Assembly (NCBI RefSeq): GCF_030272615.1
Contig: NC_081414.1
Span: 814,720,569 to 814,784,568, forward strand
DNA length: 64,000 nucleotides
DNA from: Cryptomeria japonica
Taxonomy: Eukaryota; Streptophyta; Pinopsida; Cupressales; Cupressaceae
Direction: 5' to 3'
The position numbers and the translations under genes were made by a program. Shown piece by piece: positions 1 through 11,805 of this stretch (the stretch's first letter is position 1; every line of letters starts with the position of its first letter). The notes under the pieces were generated by a model. That model was not told where the DNA came from, did not search any database, and saw only the letters and a program-made list of their open reading frames with translations.

Positions 1-664
1 TGAGCAAAACAAAAATCTTTTCTAAAGAAAATCAAATAAGACCTCATCGCTAGGAGCATCTCAACTTCATCACTTTATATCAAGTTGAGATTTATCGATC
101 ATCTGAATCAAATCAATCTCTAGGGGCATATCAGTTTCATCGCTTCATATCAAGCTGATATTTGTCTTTTATCTGAATCAATCTCTTTACGTTAATCAGT
201 TCCATCACTTTTCATCAAGTTGATTTTTTGTTTAAACTCAATCAAGGGTTAAAGAGTATCTTCGATCACACTCAATCTAAGCAGCTGTTAAGTTTTATTC
301 ATTTCTTGATCAAGATGAACAATTTATCTTCATCGTATCTTGATCAATCAAGTTCAAGATCGATTTTTTTTATCATCACTCATTGTATCTAAGTTCAATC
401 AAGTTCTACATCAGTAAGATCCGCTTCTTGATCAATCAAGTTCAAGTTCGGTATCTTTTATTTTCTATCGTTCCCAAGTTCAATCAAGTTTTGGAATAGT
501 ATCACGTTAATCAGACTTTATTCAGCTTTGTCACTTCGAATCAAACTAAACACCTCATTTTTTATCTAGTTCATGATCAATCAAGTTCAGAACTGGCAAC
601 TCCTAGACATCAACTATTCTTTGAACCAACGCGCTGTTCGCACATTAATTCAAAGAGGGGCAAA
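1..664 (+). other. 3' internal end of a Ty3/gypsy element (body lies left of window)
   Basis: No open frame is convincing here. The stretch is a degenerate array in which phrases such as TTGATCAATCAAGTTCAAG and TCAAGTTGATATTTGTC recur every 50-70 bp. It closes with a polypurine tract (AAAGAGGGGCAAA, 652-664) directly before an LTR beginning TGTAATACCC. The same tract-plus-TG junction occurs at 38029-38043. Inference: this is the variable, repeat-rich 3' untranslated part of a plant Ty3/gypsy element whose gag-pol is outside the window. Confidence 0.65.
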
Positions 665-1610
665 TGTAATACCCTAAAAATGGTCATCTAAACCATGGGC
701 CCCTAATCTCAACAACATCACCAAGGTCCTAAGCAAAGGCAATTAAATAAATCTTGAGCACACAATTAATTCTTTAATCATCAAATGTCACATGGCAAAA
801 TTAATCACGCAATATTAATTAAATATTTATTTAATTAATTGACCTTTCCAAGTAAATCATTATCTTATTTATTTTATTAAATATCCTAGCATATTTAATT
901 AAATAAATCAATTTGCCATAAATCTTCAAAAAAGGTATTAATTGACAAAAAAGAATTAAAATTTGAGAAAAGACATCAATTGGAGATAATATTGAAAATC
1001 AAATTTAAAATTGATGAATAATCTCAAAGAAAGCAATTAAAACAATTAAATATTAAAATTGAATGAAATAGAGAATAAATCAGTTTTTCCTGAGTTTATC
1101 TTATTTTTAGTTCAATTTCCTTTAAAACTGAGAAAAACATCCCATCACATTATTTCACCTGGATTGTGCTTCCTCTTGGAAAATCTTGACCGCTCATCAT
1201 CATTTGATCTTAGCCTTTGGTTTCTTTCTGAATTTTCTATAAATTTAGGCTTTCATCTCATTCAAAAGGATCCTGGAGAATGTATTGTTATCATGTTGAT
1301 TTTACTCTAGGTTCATTGAGAATATTGCGTACATATTTAGATCATAGTACTCATTTATTGCTTAAATCTTATTAGATCCATCTAGCATTCATCATACTCA
1401 TATAGATTAAATCCTTCGTCTTGATGTTGTCTAGTCACTGGTATTGCTTATAATTTGAGAGCAATCATATACTCGCATCTTTTAGAAGACAATGGGTCGA
1501 TTTGCTATGGTTTTAATATTCATTGATTATATCTGATTAACCATGCATGTAATGACTTGATTGAAGTGTTGTATCTTGCAAATACAAATTCTTAGTTCAC
1601 TTTTCACACA
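665..1610 (+). repeat. 3' LTR of Ty3/gypsy element
   Basis: It starts with TG directly after a polypurine tract. The first 350 bp are very AT-rich U3. A TATA box (TATAAATT) lies at about 1238-1245, in the position seen in the other gypsy LTRs of this window. The right end is uncertain: CACACA near 1606-1612 is a plausible CA terminus, but there is no partner LTR in view to fix it. I see no coding sequence in the LTR. Confidence 0.55.
1238..1245 (+). promoter_or_regulatory. LTR TATA box
   Basis: TATAAATT sits about 570 bp into the LTR. It is preceded by a C/T-rich stretch and followed by a transcribed-leader-like sequence. TATA boxes occupy comparable places in the LTRs at 12474, 38043 and 40397. 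The assignment is positional. Confidence 0.4.
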
Positions 1611-1619
1611 CAAAGGTAG

Positions 1620-2209
1620 CATAAACCGTAAACCCTAAACATTTAGGTTTAACAATTCAGTCGGTTCAATCCTGACCGTTAATCACACTACATTGAATAC
1701 AACAGTCTTGAATAGATCTCAAGACGTTCTCCAATGTTCATTCTTTACTGCTTCAGGAAGCTGATAACCCATCACGCGCTCTCCACCGTTTAAAGAGACT
1801 ACGCACATTCCCGAGGTAGACAGGATCAATCTTCATGCAAGATCCTCAAGGAAATCCTTCACGCACACAAGGCTGACGTGGCAACACGATCTGATATTCA
1901 TTACAATGCTAACTCATCATAGGATGTCATTGGTTGAATTACACAGGCTTGCAATGCATCAACTAGAAACCCCAAAGCTGAGACTACCAACCGGTAGTCA
2001 TGCCAAATGAAACCCCGATACAAAACTTCCCATATACCAGTTCTCATTCCAACATACCGCTTCACTTTTCACATATATCGGTTCACCACATCATACTGGT
2101 TCTCTTGCCAGTTTGCTTACATCAATATACCGGTTCATACTTCAGCATATTGACATCAATAACAACATACAATATCATCATGTTATCAAGTTTTGCACAT
2201 ATGCCAACA
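1620..2209 (-). repeat. 3' LTR (partial) of minus-strand Ty1/copia element
   Basis: Read on the minus strand, a purine tract (GCCAAAGGGGGAAA, 2210-2223) is followed by TGTTGGCATATG at 2209, a standard copia tract-to-LTR junction and the same TGTTGGCAT start as the nested copia element at 20903. The U3 part (about 1985-2140) carries at least six variants of ATACCGGTTC spaced 17-45 bp apart. The low-coordinate end is not defined because no second LTR copy was found near 6.6-8 kb; 1620 is a guess where the gypsy LTR sequence appears to end. Confidence 0.5.
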
Positions 2210-2210
2210 A

Positions 2211-2221
2211 TTTCCCCCTTT
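2211..2221 (-). promoter_or_regulatory. polypurine tract of copia element
   Basis: AAAGGGGGAAA on the minus strand, directly 5' of the LTR start at 2209. It would prime plus-strand DNA synthesis during reverse transcription. Confidence 0.6.
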
Positions 2222-2451
2222 GGCATTGATGGCAATATACAAAGATATCTCTCTGCTTCACATCTTCTCGCCAATACTACAGATATCTTCTCCACTTCAC
2301 ATCTTCTCCCCCTTTGACAACAATGCCAAAGTGGAGGCACAAACAATGATGTTCCACTATGTTGCTTCCCCTAAGGAGTAGCATCCTTCAACACACCAAT
2401 CCTGAAAACAATTTATCAATGCAATACCTGAATGATGTGGAGCATACACCT

Positions 2452-2838
2452 TTAGTTCACCTCTTGAAGGGGTAGGACCCCTAATTCACCTGTTAAATAG
2501 GTAAATGTAGCCTTCGGTAGAGGCTTGGTGAATATGTCTACTAACTGCTCCTTACTGGAAACATGTTCCAATACAACCTCTTTGTTCTGAACCTTCTCCC
2601 TCAAGAAATGATACTTGAGCTCGAAGTGCTTGGTTCTATCATGCAAAACTAGATTCTTGGAAATATTAATTGCACTTGTGTTGTCACAGAATATACTTAC
2701 CGGTTAAGATACAGGAACTTTGAAACCACTTAATACATGCTTCATCCAAATTGTCTGAGTGCAGTTCATAAATGTTGCAACATATTCCGCTTTTGTTGTA
2801 GACTGAGATACAACTCTACTTCTTACTCATCCACGAGA
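2452..2838 (-). pseudogene. copia RNase H C-terminal block
   Basis: The minus-strand translation ends with the classical copia RNase H tail. It contains the block around HVSSKEQLVDIFTKPLP, which is highly conserved in plant copia elements, and upstream of it residues resembling the SINISKNLVLHDRTKH segment. The last 64 residues are open (2452-2646), but the part joining it to RT is interrupted by a stop near 2700 and a frame change near 2838. The 3' untranslated region and polypurine tract follow. Confidence 0.75.
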
Positions 2839-3879
2839 CTAGTCTTCCACCAAGAAAGAACACACCATCGGTTGCTCTCTTCCGGTCATCCACATTACCA
2901 GCCCAATCAACATCTGTAAACACTGGAGGTCAAATTCATTACTATATGGATACCACAATCCATAGTCAATAGTTCCCTTCAGATATCTAAGAATTTGCTT
3001 GATTGCTACCAAGTGGGATTCTCTTGGACTTTTCTGGAATCGTGCAGTAATGCCCACTGCATGTGCAATGTCCGGTCTGCTATGTACTACATAGTGCAAC
3101 TTACCAATCATTGATCGGTATTCCTTCTCATTCACCAATGCTGAGTCATCCTCTTTTGACAATTTACTACTAGTCACCATCGGTGTACCAACCAATTTGC
3201 TATCTTTCATGCCAAAGGTCTTCAACACATCTTTGACATACTTGGACTGAGTGATAAAGATACCATCTTTCATTTTTTGAATTTGCAGTCCAATGAAGAA
3301 TTTAATCTCCCTTATAAGTGACATCTCAAATTCCTTCTTCATCTCATCTGCAAAATCATGACTCATCTTGTCATCTCCACCAAAAATTATGTAATCAACA
3401 AATACTTCACAGATCAGAATCTGATCTCCTTCTGACTTCGAATAGATATTTCTATCTTCACTTGTTCTTTCAAATCCAATCTTCACAAGATGGGAGTGTA
3501 AGTGTTCATACCATGGTCTAGGTGTCTGCTTCAATCCATACAAGGCTTTACACACCATGTCACTGTTCTCTGATAGGGAAAACCCATTTGGTTGCTCTAT
3601 ATACACCTCCTCTTCAAGTATTCCATTCAGGAATGCAAATTTTACATCCATTTGATATACTTTGAATCCCTTAAAGGCTGCATATGAAAGAAGCATCCGA
3701 ACTCCTTCCAATCTAGTTACTGGAGCAAAGGTTTCTCTATAGTCTTCTCCTTCTTCTTGAGCATATCCATTACACACTAGTCTGGCTTTGTTTCTTACCA
3801 CTATGCCATCTTCATTCAACTTATTTCTGAAAACCCATTTGGTGCCATTGACATTTTTATGCTCAGGTCTGGGTGCCAA
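2839..3879 (-). pseudogene. copia reverse transcriptase fragment
   Basis: An open block of about 346 residues matches the copia RVT_2 family. It starts near the [12 protein letters not shown] element, then [26 protein letters not shown] (first catalytic Asp retained), ALYGLKQ and RPDIAHAVG. The catalytic YVDD box reads FVDY, so the second active-site Asp is lost. After the [10 protein letters not shown] and LRYLKGT segments the frame slides out of the RNase H domain near 2850. It could not encode an active enzyme. Confidence 0.8.
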
Positions 3880-4200
3880 AGATCATGTGCCATTCTTTTC
3901 TACCTGGTCAAGTTCCTCTTCCATTGCCTTGATCCAGTCTTCATCTTTATGTGCCTCTTTAAATGTTTTAGGCTCAAATTCAGAGATCATGTAAGAGTTT
4001 TCTCTGACCTTTTTTCTTGTAAGAATTCCTGCATCCTTATCTCATATGATCTTCTTTGGATCATGATTCAACTTTACGTACCTAGGAATCATCTTAACAG
4101 ATTCCTCTTGTTTTTCTTCTTCATCCTCATCTTCATCAGCATCAGCATCTACCGATGTAGAAGCATTGTTACTGGTACTAGGCTATTATGTAACCGATTC

Positions 4201-4868
4201 CTAGAAGGTTACAACCGGTTCATCTACCACTTGCTCATTGCCGGTTTCCTCAGGTTTCTCAAAGGTTTCATCAACTCTAAGTTTGATACTTTCAACAATT
4301 CTTTGAGTCCTATTGTTGAAACATTTGAGAGCTTTTGTCTTGGTAGAATACCCTAGGAATATTCCCTCATCACATTTTGCATCAAACTTGCTCTGGTGTT
4401 CACTCCTCTTGATATAACACTTGCTACCAAACACTCTAAAGTAGCTTACTACATGAGTCTTACCAATCTAATACTCATAAGGTGTTTTATCCTTTCCTTT
4501 CTTGATGAGTACCCGGTTCATTGTGTAGACTGCAGTGCTCACCGGTTCTCTCCAGAAGGTGTGAGCAACCTTCCCTTGAATCAACATCTTTCTGGCTGCT
4601 TCAACTACAGTCTGGTTGTTCCTTTCTGCTAGGCCATTCTGTTGTGGAGTTCTGGGGGCAGACAGTGGCCTCTTGATCCCATTTTCTTCATAGTACTTAT
4701 TGAACTCACTAGAAGTGAACTCACCTCCTTGGTCAGTTCTAAGGTATTTGATTCCCTTACCACTTTCTTTTTCGACTAGTGCTCTGAAGGCTTTGAACTT
4801 TCCAAAAGCTTCAGACTTTTTTTTCAAGAATGTGACCTACATCATTCTTGAGCAGTCATCAGTGAGAA
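4201..4868 (-). pseudogene. copia integrase core and C-terminal part, fragmented
   Basis: Two open blocks (4468-4827 and 4201-4434) carry the DDE integrase core. The second catalytic Asp is in LRTDQGGEFTSSEF (about 4720-4762). The Glu lies in NGLAERNNQTV, followed by the usual ARKMLIQGKVAHTFWREPV region. The second block includes FGSKCYIKRSEHQSKFDAKC and GIFLGYS, the standard copia integrase C-terminal motifs. A stop and a frame change separate the blocks near 4440-4467, and a further stop lies near 4845. Confidence 0.75.
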
Positions 4869-6614
4869 TCAGAAAGTACTATCTCCCTGCACACTCCTAG
4901 TTTTCATATTACCACACAAATTAGTATGCACAAGATCAAGTAAATTGTTTGCAGCGAAAGATTTTCCTTTGAAGGTTGAGGAAGACATTTTCCCCAGTTG
5001 ACACTCTCTGCACAAAGGATTCTCCAGTTTTCTTAGCACAGACAATCCTCTAACTGCCTTGATCTTTCTAGTCTTCATAATATTATCAAAGTTTACATGG
5101 CAGAGTCTCCTATTCCATATCCAGCTATCATAATACTTAGCCATTAGACATGTACTGATATTTGCATTCAGCTGAAATAAGTTACCTCTGGTCTGCATAC
5201 CGGTGGCCATCAGTTCACCACTTTTTCTTTTGATTTTGCATGCTCCATCTTTGAATTCCAGAGTGAGTCCATTATTATTCAGCTGGGAAACACTAAAAAG
5301 GTTGTGTCTGAGACCTTCTACCCAATACACATTATCATCGTTGCTTTTTCCATTGAGAGAGATGGACCCTCTTCCTTTTACCATACATGATGCATCATTA
5401 CCAAATTGGACCACACCACCATCATACTCTTCCAGAGATAGAAACTTACTCCGATCACTAGTCATGTGGTGAGAACAACCATTGTCAATAATCCACTCAT
5501 TGGAATTATCAAAGCGGGAGACAAGAGCCTTCTTGTCTGACACATCTTCCTCAACTGCTACAAACACAATGTCTTCACTTTCTTCATCTTCTAATTCCTC
5601 ATCAGTGACACCTTCATCAAATACTACAAAACAGTTTCTCCTGTTTCCTCCTTTGAACTTCTTGAACTTCTCCGGTTGGTCCTTATTATCACCATTAGGA
5701 TAGTTTATAGCAACATGTCCTATCCTATTGCAAGAAAAGCATTTCAAAAGGAGCTTACCTCTGTATTTACCAGTTCCCTTAGGAAGTCTCTTGGTAAGAA
5801 GAGCTTCGAATTCCATCAGGATCTCCTCATCATCCATTTCTCTGCTTTGTCTTGGTTCACAATTGGTATTTGCTTCTTTTCCCTTTCTAGATGGTGCAAC
5901 AGATGCTCTAAAGGCTGATCCAGTCTTTTGAATACTGCCATCATAATTATTTAGCTCATATGTGGTCAACTTAGTAATGGTGGAGTCTAGGGATACCTTT
6001 GTCTTGTCTATAGACCTCAACTCCTGAATTGTGGCAACCCTTATTGCATAGATTGGTAACAAGGATCTCAAGTCTTTGCTAACAACAATGGAATCATCTA
6101 TTTTACCTCCTGCACTCTTTATGTCTCCAACAAAAATTTTGTTTATTATTCCATACTGTTGAATGGTCTCTCCTTCAACCATCCGCATGTCTTCAAACTT
6201 TCCCCCAAGGCTGTCTTCCTTAGCTTGTTTCACATGCTCATCACCGCCATAGATATTCTCTAGACCATCGCATACTTCTTTGGGATTGTCTTTATCCCGA
6301 ACATCAATAAACTCAATGTCAGATAGACTGTTGATTAGGGCTTTCATGACTTGCCTATTCTCCTGGATCTCTCTTCTTTGATCATCGGTGAGAGTATCGG
6401 TAGGGATAACATAAGCATTCTCAACATAGCTCCAATGTTGAGCACCCATGCTTCTAATGTAGATCTTCATTCTATCTTTCCATATCTTACAGTTATCTCT
6501 ATTGAACTTTGGACCTTCCCTCTTCATCATTAGAACAGACCTGTTGTACAACATAACTCTCCTTGATGCATTCGCCTTCGGTTTTCTTTTACTTAACCAA
6601 TTGGTTATCGACAT
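4869..6614 (-). pseudogene. copia gag, protease and integrase zinc-domain block
   Basis: About 580 open residues. The N-terminal 270 resemble the copia gag (Retrotran_gag/UBN2) region, with LINSLSDIEF and GGKFEDMRMVEGETIQQYG. A zinc knuckle follows (CFSCNRIGHVAINY, about 5700-5740) in which the final Cys is Tyr. The aspartic protease site reads IIDNGCSHHMT (about 5465-5500) instead of D-S-G. The GAG-pre-integrase HHCC domain (CHVNFDNI...CRECQLGKMS) lies at about 4990-5105. The first integrase catalytic site reads VHTNLCGN, with Asn where copia enzymes have Asp. The 5' end may be truncated. Confidence 0.75.
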
Positions 6615-7630
6615 AGTTCATTTTATGTCCCTCGAATGCCCCGATGATCTTAATATATCAATCCGCATTTTGATTAAGTCCCCCACCTTATCGGCATAAA
6701 TCACCCCAAAGAACTCCTAGCAACTCTCCATCCGCCTTAATAGTCCTATCGGGAATCGGCATAGCATAAAATTTCTTCTTCTAATGTCCCGATGAGTCCT
6801 CACTTAATATTTACTTTATCGGTATAATTTACACCGATATCCCCGCAGGTGCTTTTATCTTCATCAGGGCTCAAAATAACCTTTTTCTATTCCTCTTGAA
6901 GTCCCGATGAGTGTCCGATGCACTTTTAGGCTTTATGCTTCCGAGTTTGTTTTATTGGTATAGGTAATACTGATGGTTCTGCCTTCCAATTCTCCATGTC
7001 ATCGGGGATTGATATAACTATTTTTGCACTATCTCGATATGGTCTTTTTCTTTGATGGGCCCTCCTTTGGTTCCCTTTAGTCATCAGGTAACGGGATAGG
7101 CTTTTCTCATTACTTCCGATCTCCCGATGCTATAACTCCATGATCCGCATTGCCTTATCATTACAAGTTACACCGATAGGTTCATAAGTTACACCTTCTA
7201 CCTCATCGGAAAAAGCTATCCTAATGGTATGACTTTTTCAAGAGTGCGCACTATGCTGAGTTTTTTTTAAGTGCCTCAATGAATCCGCCCTCTAATTTAT
7301 CAGTACATGTTATGCTGATAATCCATCTTTTTCTTGCCAGTGCTATTTCATCGAGACTACTTATGCCGATAATTAAAATTTTACAATTTTGAACAAATGA
7401 GCCATCCACCTTGAATATTAGTGATCCCAACTATCCCACAGGGTCTGATACATACTAGAAAACAATCTCCCTGATGACATATGTTATCCCGATGAGTCTT
7501 CTTCCTTTCTTGACTGGAACCACTTTATCGAAGAAAGTCTTTTTGATAGAGTCACCTTCTTTATTTGGTGCATCGGGTATCGGGGTAACATAAATTAGGA
7601 CCTCCTAACGATGTACGTGTGTTAGTCAAT
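6615..7630. other. non-coding stretch with degenerate CCCGATGAG / TATCGGTATAA repeats
   Basis: No reading frame is supported. The two words CCCGATGAGT and TATCGGTATAA (or the complement TTACACCGATA) recur at irregular spacings across about 950 bp. An imperfect inverted pair sits near 6813-6840, where TATCGGTATAA is followed by TTTACACCGATA. This could be the mutated untranslated region or LTR of an unidentified element. I could not place it in any family. Confidence 0.4.
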
Positions 7631-7649
7631 CTGTAGTGATGTTTTTGAG

Positions 7650-7770
7650 CCAGATTAGATGCACAAATGACCTTTCGTACGACGTGTTAGTGAGAGGTTA
7701 GTCAATCACAACCACTAATTACAAAATTGATGGTGTAAAACGCGTGACTAACACACGTGTTAGTCAAGAC
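7650..7770 (+). repeat. dispersed GTTAGTC module, copy 1
   Basis: The block contains GAGCCAGATTAGATGCAC, then GACGTGTTAGTGAGAGG, TTAGTCAATCACAACC and GGTGTAAAACGCGTGACTAA, ending in the near-palindrome GACTAACACACGTGTTAGTC. Closely related blocks occur near 40255, 53955 and 61398 on the same strand, and inverted ones near 39885, 40193 and 62640. It lies about 0.6 kb upstream of the MULE transposase remnant, so it may be a MULE terminal or subterminal repeat, but this is not shown. Confidence 0.5.
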
Positions 7771-8326
7771 TCATTGGGTATCGGTATAGCAGATCAAGAC
7801 CGCTCTCGATAGCTGAAACATACTCCGATATGTCGAGGTCATCGGCAGAGGTTGTGCCGATAGAGCTCGCAGTTTTTCTTCACACTATTTCATTAGTCAG
7901 ATTTAAACTGATGAGTATGAACAAAGGTCAAGTGAATTGGAGGCATATTTCAAACGGCCTCGACTACTGTAGCTCCAAAACAGACCTATCAAACACTCAA
8001 CATTCCCTTTAATATGTTGAAGTGATGCTTTTTCATGAAGATACTGCAACATATCACCTGTACATACAATCCACTAGTAAATGTTGTTATGATGAAACTA
8101 AAAGTATCCATATATAGCACAAAACTATTTTGTAAAAATATGTGCTAACAGGAGGAAGGTCTAACAGTAAAGTAGCTTTGGTCATTTGTGCGAAGCGACC
8201 AATATCATGGCAAACACATTTGACATCAACCAATATCTCAAAATAGTATCACATTGAAGATATCATCACTGTGGTTGTTTATTGTTTACGATATCTCTTT
8301 CTTTCTCCGATATGTGCAGGACCACA

Positions 8327-10870
8327 ATGGGAAAATACCAGAAATGGGAGGACATTATGGTATTGGAAGTTCAAGATGGTGGTGAAGATTTGTGTCATTT
8401 CTATTCAAGGGATATTCAGTGGATGCCAATTTGTGTCGAAAATGATTCAATGACAAACCTGTGTGCAACAATTCCATTAGGTAGATTGGATGCATTCATC
8501 AGAGGGGAGTTGTTGCGCGAAGGTGTTGAAACCCAATTCCTTCGAAAGTGGTACATTGAGCACGATAGTGTTGTTCACAACACACATACAATAAAGATAT
8601 ACAATCGGTTTGTAGACACATTCTTTCCTATTCTTTGTATACGTTTAATGACATTACGACTGTTGTTGCTAATAGGAGAGTTGTTTTTGAAGGTATTGGT
8701 GTTCATATGGACCAAAAGACAATAGGAAGAAGTCGCTGAATAAGAAGCATGCGTGGACATATTAGAAAAAAGAGGTTGTACATGCCACTTCATTGTTAAG
8801 GTGTTATATGGTAGGCTAGATGTGGCCATCTTGATATTGAAGCAACTGTTGCATGTAGACAAGAATGGTGAAGCTTTTCATGGCGTCGATGATACCAGCA
8901 ATGAGCTGCGCTCTCAATTTGCACCAAACCTTTCTGATGAATGCAAAACATTTATAGAGAGGTTGTTGCTGATTAATGTGAGCGTTGAAGCTATTATGGA
9001 CGGACATCGTGATGATCCCTTTTTTCATGACATGTTGAAGAGAGATACATTCGTGACACGCAAGGATGTTATCAACGCAGCAATGAGGGTCCGTTCTATT
9101 CGGTCATGAAAGCATGTGCATGATTCCACTATCATCTTAGAATGGAAAAAACGGGATGAGGCAAATTTCTTTTTTTTCCAGCAGTGACAAGGTGTCGACA
9201 AACCTTTCATTATGGGAATACAAATGGCTTGGATGCTTGACATGATGGTACGATTCTCGCATGACTCAATCATCTTAATGGATTCAAAATTCACAACAAA
9301 CAAATATGGGGTAAGTCTCTTCGAACTTAACCTATTTTGATGCAGTCCTTTTTATCTGTGGATGGTCATGATCTTCCTGTTTGTTGTTTAAAACAATATC
9401 AATTGTATTCATGTCTCGTCTTTGACGAGCAGCAATCGGGGGTGCCTATTGCATGGGCTGTGACATCAAGAAACAAGATTGAGGATATCCAGGTGTGGTT
9501 ATGGAGTTGCGGAGATGAGAAAGGAAAAGAGGCCCGATTGGAGGAAAAATGCATTTATCACAGATGATGCGAGTGTAGAGATTCAAGAGATAGAGTAAGT
9601 GCAAGAGAGATATTTTGTCTACATGAAATGAAAGATTATGATATGCTTCTCTACGTTTAATTTAACCACGCTCCTTGCTCAGCCCAATTAAACATTTTGT
9701 TCATAACATGACTATTTTTGAATGTCGTGTCATACTTTGTATTTGGCACGTGCATCGAGCATGGTTGAAGAATGTGCACAAGTATGCAATGAAGGAAAGA
9801 GCAATGGACATTTTTCACCATCTAGGGGCGATAATGATGGCAATGCATGAAAGTGAAGAGAGCACTGTGGAGGAGTTGCACACTTTCTTTGCCAAATTTA
9901 GTGACCAGCCACGTATTCTAGAGTACTTCTACAACACATGGTGTCAAGGAGAAGGCCATATCGGTGAGTTCGACATTACATTCGAGTGGTGGCTTTATGA
10001 CTTGTTACTCGTTTTGGTTGTCATTTGGTAGTTGACATCCTACTATTTTTAATTTCTTTATTTCAATTTTTTTTTTTTGGCTAGCTATGTGGGCAAAAAC
10101 CTTCAGGAATTTTGCTCATGCTAACCAGGACACAAATAATACCATCGAATCATACCATGGTAAATTGAAGTTATTGCACCTAAGAGATGATAAAAAGACA
10201 TGCTCGAGGAGGATGGACAATCTGTATTTTATACTTGTGTATAAAGTGGAACCATTCTACCAGCATAAGCGAGAATTGGAGCATTTTGGATTTATCAAAA
10301 ACTACAAGTTGACACATTTGCAAACTAGTATGGAGAGGGAAAAGGCGATTCCTGATGGCGATTGTGTCTAGACGACACTACTCCTAGTTGGAACTGGGTG
10401 AAAAGTCAGTCCTCATGCAACTGGTATGTGGTTAGGAAATTTGGGGATCACTTCTACATCTATGAATGTCCATGGAGTTTGTGAGGAAACATGTGCAAGC
10501 ATGCGTTTAAGGTTGTTGCAATGATGAACAATTCATTCCATGATTCACGTGTTCTAGGTAAGTAGATGTTCATGAATTTTGATCTTTGCTAACTTAAAAG
10601 ATGTGTACTTGACCCTAAGATCTTGCTTCATATAGATCCTATTCCTATGTCAACTCCAACACCTACTAATACTAATGAAAACCCAACACCTGAACCTCTC
10701 ATCGATACCATTTCTAATGCACATACAAATTTAGAGGATGTGGACACCGTAATGTGGAACGAAGAGAACCGAAAGTTAAACATATTGTCGCAAACAATGT
10801 CAGGTTCAAGCGATAAACTAATGACATTTGTAGGTTGTCTTGATAGGTTCATGGCTGATCTTTAGAATGT
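8327..10870 (+). pseudogene. Mutator-like (MULE) transposase with SWIM finger, degenerate, intron-containing
   Basis: The ATG at 8327 follows a TATGTGCAG acceptor-like site. The N-terminal part (MGKYQKWEDIMVLEV...) is open to about 8725. A central block (8753-9109) follows in another frame. The catalytic domain is recognisable in order: LMDSKFTTNKYG (Asp, about 9281), SCLVFDEQQSGVPIAWAVTS (about 9415-9470), FITDDASVEI (Asp, about 9557), LCIWHVHRAWLKNV (about 9738-9780) and NNTIESYHGKLK (Glu, about 10140). A degenerate SWIM zinc finger (ECPW...MCKHAFKV) follows at about 10465-10515, interrupted by TGA. GT-AG intron-like gaps occur near 9311, 9597 and 9964-10085. The fold and order match MULE/FAR1-type transposases. 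Frameshifts make it non-functional. Confidence 0.75.
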
Positions 10871-11805
10871 TGGTGCCATGTCACTTGATTTTAGTCCATC
10901 TACCGATCTAGCCAATACAACCATCGAACGTATGCGGCCTTAGTTAAGTGCAAGTCGGGTCAGTCGTCGCAATTGGTGGCAATGTAGGTATAGTAATAGG
11001 AGTGATATCTGTCATGATGTTCAACAGCCTGTCACCTCTAAGTTCCCCTTTGAGACTTCTAGGAGGAGAAGGGGAAAGAGGTAATTGGACCAAGCACCGG
11101 AACCGTATGTCCTTGCCACTGCATCGGTTGTGTCTGATACAGGTTGGTACTCTAGTGTCACCTGTAAGTGGTTTCTAAACATGTGAATGTTGCATGCGTT
11201 TATTTAGTTGTCAAGTCTTATAGTTGGTGAAAGTGATCCACACTTATGTGTGACAATGTTCGGCACCCCTCAACACTTGGCCATAGGAGTCCTCATCGGT
11301 GATTGGCTTTTGATGGTCTTTTACATGGATAGGGATCACACAATGATCCTCACTGATACTAATTTTTCTTTTATTTGTTCAGATTAAGGTTTCTGTTTGT
11401 AACTATGTCATATATGTGCCTGATGTTTAGCCATTCTTCATTCAGCTTGTTGCGTAATATGGAACAACTTTGTTTATTGTAGTTGCATTGTAATGTTTAC
11501 TATAATTGTCCCTAACCATCTTTTATAATGTATCTTTGTATGCAGGTCCGTTGTATTTTGTCCTATTTTATTACTAAATGGCTTTCACATACACGTTGGG
11601 TGACAGGCGTAGGTTTTATGCAACTTAATTTTTAGTATTACACTTTTATGTCTTCAATTTATTGAATGCTCTAGTTAAATAATTAATACTCTTATGGTGT
11701 GATTATGTCTTGCATTTTTTTAGTTCTTAACACTCTTATGTCTTACATTTATTGAATGCTATAGTTATATTACTAACACTCTTATCGTATGTATCTGTAG
11801 ACTGC
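10871..11805. other. non-coding stretch after MULE transposase
   Basis: I see no supported frame. The first part could be further MULE 3' coding remnant or untranslated region. From about 11640 there are two imperfect copies of a phrase built from ACTCTTATG..TCTTACATTTATTGAATGCTATAGTTA (near 11640-11720 and 11730-11800), a short local duplication. Confidence 0.35.

Larger units (their letters stand above)
2452..6614 (-). mobile_element. Ty1/copia retrotransposon internal region, decayed
   Basis: Minus-strand order is gag, protease, integrase, reverse transcriptase, RNase H. Integrase before RT is diagnostic for Ty1/copia (Pseudoviridae-type) elements. The frame is broken into several blocks by stops and frameshifts. 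No 5' LTR and no initiator-Met primer site were found upstream (above 6614), so the 5' end is missing or replaced. The separate blocks are annotated below. Confidence 0.85.

Noticed and set aside
1059-1310. 83-codon frame in the left LTR
   Set aside because: It spans the LTR TATA box and has no recognisable product.
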